Origin: ZC4RG42 sp036676355
GTDB taxonomy: Bacteria > Pseudomonadota > Gammaproteobacteria > Burkholderiales > SG8-39
Assembly: GCA_036676355.1 (NCBI GenBank)
Contig: JAKFDA010000003.1
Coordinates: forward strand, 1-63,692
Length of the DNA stretch: 63,692 bases
Direction of reading: 5' to 3'
The position numbers and the translations under genes were made by a program. Of this stretch, positions 1 through 8,176 are shown piece after piece; the stretch's first letter is position 1, and each line of letters begins with the position of its first letter. Under the pieces are notes generated by a model that searched no databases, was not told where the DNA came from, and saw nothing but the letters and a program-made list of their open reading frames with translations.

Positions 1-123
1 GCGCTCGGCATCCTGACCTCGATTTTCAGCTCGGTGGTCGGATCCCGCGCGATCGTGAACCTTTGGTACGGATCGCGGCGCAAGGTCGAGCGTCTGGCGA
101 TCGGCAATACCTCGTGGAAGTAA
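1..123 (+). CDS. secD: SecD protein translocase subunit, C-terminal end (partial)
   Basis: Frame 1 is open from the first base and ends at a TAA at 121-123. The 40 visible residues (beginning ALGILTSIFSSVVGSRAIVN) match the last transmembrane helix and basic cytoplasmic tail of SecD. SecD works with SecF in the inner membrane, using the proton gradient to help complete Sec-dependent export. The identification rests on this tail and on secF following directly. The rest of the gene lies outside the window. Confidence 0.85.
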   Translation, partial: ALGILTSIFSSVVGSRAIVNLWYGSRRKVERLAIGNTSWK

Positions 124-217
124 GCGACACGAGCAGCGATCAGGGCAGAGGCAAGGAGCTTTTCGGTACGGCACAAATCGCAAGGTTAGCCTCCACTGAG
201 AACCGCAATTTAGGATT

Positions 218-233
218 TCGCGCGTAAGCGCGA
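218..233 (+). promoter_or_regulatory. Hairpin in the secD-secF spacer, just before the secF ribosome binding site
   Basis: A perfect 6-bp stem (TCGCGC / GCGCGA) closes a GTAA tetraloop. It ends 13 nt before the secF ATG, next to the GAGGA ribosome binding site at 236-240. The secD-secF gap is 123 bp, which is long for this pair. The hairpin could modulate secF translation or mRNA stability; that role is inferred. Confidence 0.35.
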
Positions 234-246
234 GTGAGGAATAGAG

Positions 247-1179
247 ATGGAGTTTTTTAAGCTTCGGCACGACATCCCGTTTATGCGCCACGCGCTGGTG
301 TTCAACGTGATTTCGTTCCTCGTGTTCTTCTTTGCGGTTTTTCTGCTCTGGCACAAGGGCTTGCACTTTTCCATCGAATTCACCGGCGGGACGGTGATGG
401 AGGTGAGTTACGCGCAAGCCGCGCAGGTCGACGCCATCCGCGAAACGCTGGAGCGCGCCGACTACCGCGATCCGCAAGTGCAGAACTTCGGCTCGTCGCG
501 CGATGTGCTGGTCCGCCTGCCGCTGCGCGAGAATGAGTCGACCGCACAGGTTTCGCAGACGGTAATGGAACAGTTGAAGGCGCAGGATGCCAGCGCCGAA
601 TTGCGCCGCGTGGAGTTCGTCGGCCCGCAGGTCGGGCGAGAGTTGGCGGAAAACGGAGCGTTTGCACTGCTCGTCACCTGCCTGGGCATTGTCGCTTACC
701 TGGCCATGCGCTTCGAATGGAAGTTCGGCGTCGCCGCCATTATCGCGAACCTGCACGATGTGGTGATCATTCTCGGCTTCTTTGCTTTCTTCCAGTGGGA
801 GTTTTCGCTGCCCGTGCTGGCGGCGGTGCTCGCCGTGCTGGGCTATTCGGTGAACGAATCGGTCGTCGTCGCAGACCGGATTCGCGAGAATTTCCGCAAA
901 ATGCGCAAAGCCTCTATCGATCACGTCATCGACAACGCCATCACGCGCACCATGTCGCGCACCATCATCACGCACGGCAGCACGCAGATGGTGGTGCTAT
1001 CGATGCTGCTGTTCGGCGGCGCGGCGCTGCACTATTTCGCCATGGCGCTCACCATCGGCATCTGCTTCGGCATTTATTCGTCGGTGCTCGTGATGTCGCC
1101 GATCGTGCGCTGGCTCGGCGTAAAACGCGAAGACCTGGTGCGGCCGGTCAAGGAACGCAAGGAAGAGGCGGTCGTCTGA
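247..1179 (+). CDS. secF: SecF protein translocase subunit
   Basis: SecF is the partner of SecD in the accessory translocase that drives late steps of Sec export across the inner membrane. The 310-residue length is normal for a stand-alone SecF. It starts with a short cytoplasmic segment and a first transmembrane helix (about residues 16-36). The family motif FTGGT follows at about 45-49, then a periplasmic domain to about 135 and five helices from about 137 to 290. The conserved ANLHDVVIILG and GYSVNESVVVADRIREN segments are present. The ATG at 247 is preceded by GAGGA with suitable spacing. The gene is probably cotranscribed with secD and ends at a strong terminator. Confidence 0.97.
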   Translation: MEFFKLRHDIPFMRHALVFNVISFLVFFFAVFLLWHKGLHFSIEFTGGTVMEVSYAQAAQVDAIRETLERADYRDPQVQNFGSSRDVLVRLPLRENESTAQVSQTVMEQLKAQDASAELRRVEFVGPQVGRELAENGAFALLVTCLGIVAYLAMRFEWKFGVAAIIANLHDVVIILGFFAFFQWEFSLPVLAAVLAVLGYSVNESVVVADRIRENFRKMRKASIDHVIDNAITRTMSRTIITHGSTQMVVLSMLLFGGAALHYFAMALTIGICFGIYSSVLVMSPIVRWLGVKREDLVRPVKERKEEAVV

Positions 1180-1199
1180 ACGATCCACTCGTTGCCAAA

Positions 1200-1228
1200 C
1201 AAAAAGGGCGCCGGCGGCGCCCTTTTTT
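1200..1228 (+). terminator. Bidirectional intrinsic terminator between secF and the rnk-like gene
   Basis: A 7-bp stem (GGGCGCC 1206-1212 / GGCGCCC 1216-1222) with a GGC loop is flanked by A residues on the left and six T residues on the right. It can therefore terminate the plus-strand secDF transcript and the convergent minus-strand transcript. Confidence 0.85.
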
Positions 1229-1259
1229 ATTGCCACGGCACGGCGTACCGGGCATCCGG

Positions 1260-1655
1260 TCACGCCGTTGCGACGTCCACCACCGGGTCGACGTTGGTGA
1301 TCTTCAGTTCGATGGTCTGATCGTTCGGCAACTCCACTTTGGTGGTCATTCCTACGGAACGACCCAGCAGTGCGCGGCCTACCGGCGACAACACCGAAAT
1401 GCGGCCCAACGCCGGATCGGCTTCCGCCGGGGGCACGAGCGTGATGTTGCGCACCGCGCCCTTGGCGACTTCGACATAGCGGACGGGCGCATTCATCGGC
1501 ACCACGCTGCGCGGCAACGCGGCGGTTTCGACGATTTCGGCGCCACCGAATACTTCGGCGAGCATCTCGGCTGCCTGATGCGTCGCTCCGTCAAGCAGGG
1601 CGGACAGAGTGCGGGCATCATCAACGGAGATGACAATATCTGGTTGTGCGTTCAT
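1260..1655 (-). CDS. rnk: Rnk/GreA-family transcription factor (regulator of nucleoside diphosphate kinase)
   Basis: This 131-residue protein has the GreA/GreB C-terminal FKBP-like domain in its second half. The segment from about 85 to 131 contains GRISVLSPVGRALLGRSVG, typical of the family. The N-terminal part is short and lacks a full GreA coiled coil, so it fits Rnk-type proteins that bind RNA polymerase near the secondary channel without cleavage-factor activity. An upstream start is possible (ATG in frame at 1673), but the ATG at 1655 has a GGAGG eight bases before it and is preferred. The upstream leader is long and unusually structured. A housekeeping role tuning transcription or nucleotide pools is family knowledge. 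Confidence 0.8.
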   Translation of the reverse strand: MNAQPDIVISVDDARTLSALLDGATHQAAEMLAEVFGGAEIVETAALPRSVVPMNAPVRYVEVAKGAVRNITLVPPAEADPALGRISVLSPVGRALLGRSVGMTTKVELPNDQTIELKITNVDPVVDVATA

Positions 1656-1673
1656 GACGGTATCCTCCATCAA

Positions 1674-2054
1674 GCAGTTCGGAAAGCGCGAGCCGCGCCG
1701 TCGATGGAGATCGACGCACGAGAAAAAGCGCTATACGGAAAGTGAGAATGCCCCCGGTAGACGTCCTGCCCCTGAGGGGGCGCGGCGCTTGGTCTACCGG
1801 GTTAGACCAAGAAAGGCGAGAGTGCCTGGGCTAAACCGGGCAGGCTTGGAGACGACCGCCGCCCGCGCACGACACAGCACCGCGTCGTGCAAAGCACGCG
1901 CGACTGCGAGTCGGGAGATGGGCTGACGGTTCATTTGAGTAGTTCAAAAAAATATGCGTGAGTTAAGCAGATTCGAGGCAACCATAGCATAGCTGCCCGG
2001 TAAGTCAACGTGAGCGCGCCCGGCGAACCGGGCGCGTTCAACTAACAAATAGAC
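1674..2054. other. 381-bp structured intergenic region between purB and the rnk-like gene
   Basis: No coding signal is convincing here, but hairpins are dense. One is a 9-bp helix pairing 1754-1762 with 1792-1800. It is mutually exclusive with a perfect 8-bp hairpin pairing 1789-1796 with 1803-1810. Further hairpins pair 1824-1828 with 1841-1845 and 1867-1873 with 1884-1890. A 13-bp GC-rich hairpin lies at 2011-2040, just past the purB stop. On the minus strand the region would be the rnk leader or a separate small RNA. It does not match tmRNA, SRP RNA or RNase P signatures that I know. Confidence 0.45.
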
Positions 2055-3422
2055 CTAGATACGCCGGGCAAGTTCCGCGGCTTTGCCGACGTAGCCGGCG
2101 GGGGTCAGCGCAAGCAGGCGCTTGCGGTCTGCTTCCGGAATGGACAGGGTTCGGATGAATTGCTGCAAAATTTCGGGCGTAATGCGCTGACCGCGCGTCA
2201 GCGCCTTGAGTTGTTCGTAGGCGCCTTCGACGCCGTAGCGGCGCATCACGGTTTGAATCGGTTCAGCCAGCACTTCCCAATTGGCGTCGAGATCTTCGGC
2301 CAGCCGCGCCGGATTCGCTTCGAGCTTGTTCAGACCGCGCAGACAGGCAACATACCCCAGCAGCGCGTGGCCGAACGCGGTGCCGACGTTGCGCAGCACG
2401 GTCGAGTCGGTGAGATCGCGTTGCCAGCGCGAAATCGGCAGTTTTTCGGATAGATGACGCAGCATCGCATTGGCCAGGCCCAGATTGCCTTCGGAATTTT
2501 CGAAGTCGATCGGATTGACCTTGTGCGGCATGGTGGACGAGCCGACTTCGCCGGCCACCACGCGCTGCTTGAAATAGCCGAGGGAAATGTAGCCCCACAC
2601 ATCACGATCGAGGTCGACCAGGATGGTGTTCAGGCGTGCGAGTGCATCGAAAACTTCGGCCAGACTGTCGTGCGGTTCGATCTGAATGGTGTACGGATTG
2701 AATTCGAGGCCGAGCGATTCGACGAAGCGCGTGGCGAAACTCTCCCAATCGATATCCGGATATGCGGCCAGGTGCGCGTTGTAGTTGCCTACCGCGCCGT
2801 TGATCTTGCCGGTCAGCGAGACAGCGGCGAGCCGGGCGCGCGCACGCCGCAGACGATGTACGACGTTGGCGATTTCCTTGCCTAACGTGGTCGGCGTTGC
2901 CGGCTGGCCGTGCGTGCGCGACAGCATCGCCGCATCGGCGTGCTCGTGCGCGAGCGACGCCAGTCTGTCCACAACGCCGTCTATGGTGGGCAGCAATACG
3001 GCGTCGCGCGCATCGCGCACCATCAGCGAGTAGGACAGATTGTTGATGTCCTCGGAAGTGCAGGCGAAATGAATGAACTCGCCGGCTTCCACCAGTTCGG
3101 CGTTGTCTGCGACGCGCTCCTTCAGCCAGTATTCGATCGCTTTGACATCATGATTGGTGCGCGCCTCGATTTCCTTCACCCGCGCGCCGTCCGCTTCGCT
3201 GAAGTCGGTGCTCAACGCGCGCAATTGCGCGATCGACTCGGGCGCAAACGGCCCCACTTCGGCGATACCCCGATCGGCCGCCAGCGCGAGCAACCATTCG
3301 ATTTCAACGTGCACGCGATAACGGATCAGTCCGAGTTCGCTGAAGTACGCACGCAGCGGCTCGAGCGATTTGTGATAGCGGCCGTCAAGCGGCGATAATG
3401 CGGTGAGAGGCGACAACGGCAT
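2055..3422 (-). CDS. purB: Adenylosuccinate lyase
   Basis: PurB catalyses two fumarate-releasing steps of purine synthesis: SAICAR to AICAR and adenylosuccinate to AMP. The 455-residue protein is of the E. coli type. It opens with PLSPLTALSPLDGRYHKSL and carries the superfamily signature GSSTMPHKVNPIDFENSEGN, with the catalytic flexible serine loop. The conserved TSEDINNLSY segment is also present. The frame stays open upstream to 3611, but family starts align with the ATG at 3422, so the extra residues are rejected. Its start codon overlaps that of the divergent glycosylase gene. Confidence 0.97.
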   Translation of the reverse strand: MPLSPLTALSPLDGRYHKSLEPLRAYFSELGLIRYRVHVEIEWLLALAADRGIAEVGPFAPESIAQLRALSTDFSEADGARVKEIEARTNHDVKAIEYWLKERVADNAELVEAGEFIHFACTSEDINNLSYSLMVRDARDAVLLPTIDGVVDRLASLAHEHADAAMLSRTHGQPATPTTLGKEIANVVHRLRRARARLAAVSLTGKINGAVGNYNAHLAAYPDIDWESFATRFVESLGLEFNPYTIQIEPHDSLAEVFDALARLNTILVDLDRDVWGYISLGYFKQRVVAGEVGSSTMPHKVNPIDFENSEGNLGLANAMLRHLSEKLPISRWQRDLTDSTVLRNVGTAFGHALLGYVACLRGLNKLEANPARLAEDLDANWEVLAEPIQTVMRRYGVEGAYEQLKALTRGQRITPEILQQFIRTLSIPEADRKRLLALTPAGYVGKAAELARRI

Positions 3423-4092
3423 GGGTGCGAAGAGAAACGCAGTAGGCAGTAAAGGCGACGCGAGTTTAACACGCGCGGCACGCCGGCCTGCCCGCCCCGT
3501 CGGGCTCGACTCTGTCCTTGATGAAGTGCGCGCCTGCCGACTATGCGCGCGGTTTTTGCCGCATGAGCCGCGACCGGTCGTGCGCGCGGCCGCAAGCTCG
3601 CGCGTGCTCATCGTCGGTCAGGCACCCGGACGCAAGGTGCACGAAACCGGCATTCCGTGGAACGATCCTTCCGGCGACCTGTTGCGCTCCTGGCTCGACA
3701 TCGATCGCGATGTGTTCTACGACGAAAGCCGCATCGCGATCATCCCCGCGGGATTCTGCTACCCCGGCAAAGGCCCCGGCGGCGATCTGCCGCCGCGCAT
3801 CGAATGCGCGCCGACCTGGCATCCCCGACTGCGCGCCCATATGCCGCACATCGATATGGTTCTGCTCATCGGCGCCTACGCGCAGGCTTATTATCTCGGC
3901 GATCGACGCAAGCCCACACTGGCCGGCACCGTACATGCATGGCGGGATTACATGCCGACCTATTTTCCGCTTCCGCATCCGAGTCCGCGCAATCGTCGCT
4001 GGTTGAAAATCAACGACTGGTTCGAGGCCGAAGTGATTCCCGAGTTGCGCCTGCTGTTTGCGCAGGCGCTGCGCGACGGGACCGGGAAGTAG
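3421..4092 (+). CDS. Uracil-DNA glycosylase family protein (family 4/5-like)
   Basis: The protein belongs to the uracil-DNA glycosylase superfamily, which removes uracil from DNA to start base-excision repair. Seen are a CRLC motif near the N-terminus, the active-site motif GQAPG, a GDLPPR segment and the C-terminal LPHPSPRN motif holding the catalytic-loop histidine. The two N-terminal cysteines may be part of an iron-sulfur site as in family 4 enzymes, but a full four-cysteine set is not evident. The start is uncertain. ATG 3421 gives 223 residues and shares a CATG with the purB start; ATG 3403 is also in frame. Conserved sequence begins only about 30 residues in. Confidence 0.75.
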   Translation: MGAKRNAVGSKGDASLTRAARRPARPVGLDSVLDEVRACRLCARFLPHEPRPVVRAAASSRVLIVGQAPGRKVHETGIPWNDPSGDLLRSWLDIDRDVFYDESRIAIIPAGFCYPGKGPGGDLPPRIECAPTWHPRLRAHMPHIDMVLLIGAYAQAYYLGDRRKPTLAGTVHAWRDYMPTYFPLPHPSPRNRRWLKINDWFEAEVIPELRLLFAQALRDGTGK

Positions 4093-4148
4093 CGCGACAA
4101 TCGGTATAATCCGTCGCCTCCCTCATCGTTCCTTGCGCGCATACAAAA

Positions 4149-4766
4149 ATGAAGTTAATCGGCAATTTCACCAGTCCCTTCGTTCGCAAGGTTCGTATCG
4201 TCGCCGCGGAAAAACGCATCGAATACGAGTGGGAACTGCTCAATCCATGGGAGGCGACCAGCAGGGTGCCCCAATTCAATCCGCTCGGACAGATTCCGGT
4301 GCTTATTCTCGACGACGGCACAGCGCTGTTCGATTCGCGCGTCATCTGCGAATTCCTCGACAATGTTTCGCCCATCGCCAAAATGCTGCCGCAGGGCAAT
4401 CGCGAACGCATCGAAGTGAAATGCTGGGAAGCACTTGCCGACGGCATCATGGAAGGCGGCATCCTGGCGCGCCTGGAAGGCAAGCGACCGAAGAAAAGCG
4501 AACAGAGCACGGAATGGATCGAACGTCAGATGGCGAAAGTCCGCCGCGGTCTCGATGCGATGGAAGCAGATCTGACCAAGGCAACCGGTCCGTGGTCGTG
4601 CGGCACCGGTTTCACGCTCGCCGATGTGGCGATCGCTGCCTGCACCGGCTTTCTCGATTTCCGCTACCCCGAACTGGATTGGCGCAATGAACGTCCGCAA
4701 CTGACGCGGCTCGTCGCGCGGCTCGCCGAACGTCCGTCGGTCGCCGAAACCGTGCCGCACGAATAG
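4149..4766 (+). CDS. Glutathione S-transferase family protein
   Basis: This 205-residue protein has the two-domain GST fold. The N-terminal thioredoxin-like domain (1-80) shows SPFVRKVRI with a serine in the usual catalytic position, the cis-proline loop FNPLGQIPVL and the glutathione-binding FDSRVICEFL. The helical C-terminal domain has the family capping segment FTLADVAIAA. Such proteins conjugate or reduce electrophiles with glutathione in the cytoplasm; the substrate cannot be told from sequence. It stands alone 56 bp after the glycosylase gene and may be cotranscribed with it. Confidence 0.9.
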   Translation: MKLIGNFTSPFVRKVRIVAAEKRIEYEWELLNPWEATSRVPQFNPLGQIPVLILDDGTALFDSRVICEFLDNVSPIAKMLPQGNRERIEVKCWEALADGIMEGGILARLEGKRPKKSEQSTEWIERQMAKVRRGLDAMEADLTKATGPWSCGTGFTLADVAIAACTGFLDFRYPELDWRNERPQLTRLVARLAERPSVAETVPHE

Positions 4767-5012
4767 TCACAATTTCTTCCGCGCCGGTTCACCGCAGTTT
4801 CAACCAAATCCCATCGCCCGCCCGAAGCGCGTAATGCGCTGTTTCGCCTTGTTCTCGCTCGCACATTTGCGCGTCGTCGCATGACGGCTCGGGATGCCAT
4901 GGACATTGTCCGGAACCCCGCGGCGCGCCACCGGTGGCGGCGGCATGCGTGCTGCTACCACACAACGCAGTGACAACAACCGCACGGCATTCGGCCGCTT
5001 GCGCTTTTCCTC

Positions 5013-5846
5013 ATGATGAACCTGATTTCGGATTTCTTCGGCCACCCGATTGTGCAGAGCGGCGTCGTCCCTTTTTTCGCGGCCTTCTTCGTGGTGCTGG
5101 TGCTGCATCGAATCAGGCTGGGCGGTCTTGCGCTCGTCGCGGCGTTCTATGCGGCCGTCTGGCTGATCAGCGATTTTTCCCTTCAGCCGCTCACGGTCAT
5201 GCGCAAGATCGTTCTGATATCGCTTATCGCGCCGTTGCTCGGTGTGTGCGTGGATTTCATGGCGCGCGGATCGTTGACGTGGCGCGTCGGGCTGGCGATG
5301 CTGGCCGCGGCCGCAGGCATCTGGGTCTATTGGCCCGTGCTGGAGCAAAAGCCCGTCTACGAAGCGGTGCTGTACGGTGGCGGCGCGGCGCTACTGCTGT
5401 CGTGGCTCGTCAGTGCGATGCTGCCGATGGACGGTGCGCCGGCGCGTTCCGGTGCGGCCGCTCTGGCGCTGGCTGCCGGCACGAGTCTATGTGCCGGCTA
5501 TGTCGGCGCCACGCTCTATGGGCAGTACGCGACGGCGATCGCGGTCGGCGCGGGCGCATTTCTCTTGTGGCTGATGATCACCAATAGAAAATGGAGCGCC
5601 GGCGCGGTATTGCGTCTGCCTGCCGCGACATTGACCGGCCTGTTGCTATGCGGTCTGGTGCTCGTTGCGCATCTGCCCTGGTATGCCGCGGCCGTCCTTG
5701 CGCTCGCGCCACTCGCAGCCCGGCTGCCCGCGCCGGAACGCGCGGCGCTGTCGTTGCAGGCGGTCGTCGTTTCTCTCTACGCCTGCGTCATCGTCGCGGC
5801 AGCGATCTATACGCTGTCGGAGCCTTGGCGCGCACTGTCGCTCTGA
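5013..5846 (+). CDS. Polytopic membrane protein of unknown function
   Basis: The 277-residue product is almost entirely hydrophobic, with about nine predicted helices separated by short loops (for example residues 16-33, 39-54, 67-84, 92-109 and 118-137). I see no transporter signature, cofactor motif or enzymatic residues that identify it. The start may be ATG 5013 or ATG 5016. It is followed at once by a convergent histidine kinase gene. The preceding 246 bp contain nothing that I can name. Confidence 0.65.
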   Translation: MMNLISDFFGHPIVQSGVVPFFAAFFVVLVLHRIRLGGLALVAAFYAAVWLISDFSLQPLTVMRKIVLISLIAPLLGVCVDFMARGSLTWRVGLAMLAAAAGIWVYWPVLEQKPVYEAVLYGGGAALLLSWLVSAMLPMDGAPARSGAAALALAAGTSLCAGYVGATLYGQYATAIAVGAGAFLLWLMITNRKWSAGAVLRLPAATLTGLLLCGLVLVAHLPWYAAAVLALAPLAARLPAPERAALSLQAVVVSLYACVIVAAAIYTLSEPWRALSL

Positions 5847-5893
5847 CCGCCGTCTTCGTTCGAGATATATGCGCCGCGCGCGGGGACACTGCG

Positions 5894-8158
5894 TTATCGA
5901 TCGACCGCAGGCGTCACGGCATCCATGGCGCGGCGCAGACTTTGCGCATTGAAGGGCTTGGCCAGTACTTGCAAACCCTCACTTTTCGCCTGCTCCAGTT
6001 GCGCCGTATATCCGGTGATCAACAATACGGGCAACTCGGGGTAGTGCGTCTGCAGCCACTTCGCCAAAGCGATGCCGCTGGTGCGGCCGGGCATCAGTAC
6101 ATCCGAGACGACGATATCCCAATGCACGCCGTTGCTATCGATGCGCGCCATCGCTTCCTCGCCGCTGTGAGCGATCTCCGCCGTATAACCGATTTGCTCG
6201 AGCAGAATTCGCGTTGCCTGCGCCACTTCAGGATTGTCTTCCACCAACAGCACGCGTCCGCTCGCGTGCGACGGCCCCGCTTCGTCGTGTCGCACTGAAT
6301 CCGGCGCGTACGGCTGTTCCGAAACGGGCAAGAACAGCGTTACGGTCGTGCCGCGCCCCACCATGCTTTCGACCGTCGCCGCACCGCCGGCCTGTTCGCA
6401 GAAACCGTACACCTGGGCGAGTCCGAGGCCGGTGCCGCGGCCGGGCGCCTTGGTGGTGAAGAAAGGTTCGAAGACACGCTTGAGATCGTCGTCCGAAATG
6501 CCCTGCCCGCTATCCTCGAAGGAAATGGCGATGAATTCGCCATAGAGTTTCGCCTCGTTCGTCCCGTCGAGCGTCACGTTGCGCGCACGCACGTCCAGGG
6601 TGCCGCCTTCGGGCATTGCATCGCGCGCATTGATGGCGAGATTCAGCATCGCCAGTTCGAACTCGCCCGGATCGGCGAAGACCGGGTACGTGGCGGAATC
6701 GACGTCCATTTCCAGTTTGATGCGACTACCGATCGACGCACGCATCAGCTCGATGAATCCGCGCATCTGCGCCGGCACGTCGAGAACTTCCGGACGCAAC
6801 GGCTGCTTGCGCGAGAAAGCGAGCAATTGTCGCGTCAGACGCTTACCCGCTTCAAGCGAACGCTCCAGTGCGCCGAGCGGTTGCTCCACGTCATCGCGCC
6901 CCGCCAGCCGGCGGCGCAATAACATGGTGCTGGTCGATACCACCATCAGCAGATTATTGAAGTCGTGTGCGACGCTGCCGGTCAGTTGCCCGAGCGCTTC
7001 GAGACGGCGCGCCTGCTTGTAGGCGATTTCGGTCGCCTGACGCTGCGTGACTTCGATGCGCCATTGATTCCAGCCCTCCTCCTCGCGTTGCAATCGACGC
7101 AACGCGATCAACAGAATCACACATAAGGCGAGGCTGGGTGCGAAGGTGAAACCGGCCACCACGGCGACCCGCCCATACCAGTCGCTCAACCACGCCTGGC
7201 GCGAATAGCTGGTCGATAGATAAAGCGGATACGCGCCGATCTGACGGTAAGCGGCATAGCGCTCCAGACCGTCGATGGGCGAAACGATATCGGCCGCACC
7301 GGAAGGCTGCCCTTCGCGAATATGCCGCACGATCGGTCCCTCGGGATTCAAATGGCTGACACCCTCGGGTGCTGGGGGGTAACGCGCGATCACACTGCCG
7401 TCGTCATGAATGAGCGTGATGGCCATGCCCTTCTGCTGCTCAGCCAGATATTTGTAGTAATCGGCAAAATAGGCCGGCCGCAGCGCGGCGCTGACCATAC
7501 CGAGAAAGTTCAGCTTCTCGTCACGCTGCGCGACACTGACATTGAACACCGGCTGACCCACGGCCCGGCCGGTATAAACCGGCGAAACATGGATGGGGCC
7601 GCGATTTTCCTTGTGATAGAGAAAGTCCTCGCGATCGGCGATGGAAAGCTCCGCCGGAGCCGGGTAGAAACGATTACTGGCGAGCATCGCCCCACTGGGA
7701 CCGAAGACATTGAGCGACGATAATTGCGGGATATCGGCCGCGATACGCGACAGCGCGGCGTGGTAGTCCTCTTCATCGCGCCGGATCTGCTCCTCGCTTC
7801 GGCCCTTGATCAAATCGAGCCCGCGACTGTTGATCTGGTCGTTGATCTCCAATACCTTGAGCGCGTGCTCTTCGGCCACATGTCCCAAGCGCCCGACATT
7901 TCGCCGAACGTTCGCCTCCGCGTCGCTATAGCTCTTCCAGGCGTAACCGACGAAGAAGGTCAGCGGCAAAATGATCGCCAGCGCCAGCAGGGCTTGCAGC
8001 GCAGCGCGTGTCCGGGCGAGGCTCGGCGCTTCCGCGGCGGCGGCCGCGCTGGCGACCCCGATCTTTGAGCGTGAACTATCCACGGTTGCCGTCTTCCCGT
8101 ACAAACGAAAGAGGAGGGACGCCGGGTCAAGGCTGGAACGATTGGGCGAACATGGCAC
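5894..8158 (-). CDS. Hybrid sensor histidine kinase with extracytoplasmic sensor and C-terminal receiver
   Basis: The 754-residue protein has a transmembrane helix at about 52-74 and a periplasmic region of about 260 residues that looks like a double Cache sensor. A second helix lies at about 330-355. HisKA follows with the phospho-accepting H398 in VAHDFNN, then HATPase_c with N-box NLAINARDA, DSGQGI and GRGTGLGL. The receiver at about 635-750 has acceptor D686, T715 and K734. It is predicted to autophosphorylate and relay to its own receiver. No separate response regulator or phosphotransfer gene is adjacent, so output is unknown. The first 45 residues are low-complexity and the start is uncertain. 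Confidence 0.9.
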   Translation of the reverse strand: MPCSPNRSSLDPASLLFRLYGKTATVDSSRSKIGVASAAAAAEAPSLARTRAALQALLALAIILPLTFFVGYAWKSYSDAEANVRRNVGRLGHVAEEHALKVLEINDQINSRGLDLIKGRSEEQIRRDEEDYHAALSRIAADIPQLSSLNVFGPSGAMLASNRFYPAPAELSIADREDFLYHKENRGPIHVSPVYTGRAVGQPVFNVSVAQRDEKLNFLGMVSAALRPAYFADYYKYLAEQQKGMAITLIHDDGSVIARYPPAPEGVSHLNPEGPIVRHIREGQPSGAADIVSPIDGLERYAAYRQIGAYPLYLSTSYSRQAWLSDWYGRVAVVAGFTFAPSLALCVILLIALRRLQREEEGWNQWRIEVTQRQATEIAYKQARRLEALGQLTGSVAHDFNNLLMVVSTSTMLLRRRLAGRDDVEQPLGALERSLEAGKRLTRQLLAFSRKQPLRPEVLDVPAQMRGFIELMRASIGSRIKLEMDVDSATYPVFADPGEFELAMLNLAINARDAMPEGGTLDVRARNVTLDGTNEAKLYGEFIAISFEDSGQGISDDDLKRVFEPFFTTKAPGRGTGLGLAQVYGFCEQAGGAATVESMVGRGTTVTLFLPVSEQPYAPDSVRHDEAGPSHASGRVLLVEDNPEVAQATRILLEQIGYTAEIAHSGEEAMARIDSNGVHWDIVVSDVLMPGRTSGIALAKWLQTHYPELPVLLITGYTAQLEQAKSEGLQVLAKPFNAQSLRRAMDAVTPAVDR

Positions 8159-8176
8159 GCGCCCGGCGCAACAGGA

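Noticed and set aside
1740..1930. Possible 6S, SRP or RNase P RNA
   Set aside because: Hairpins are present but the sequence hallmarks of those RNAs are absent; kept only as a structured region.
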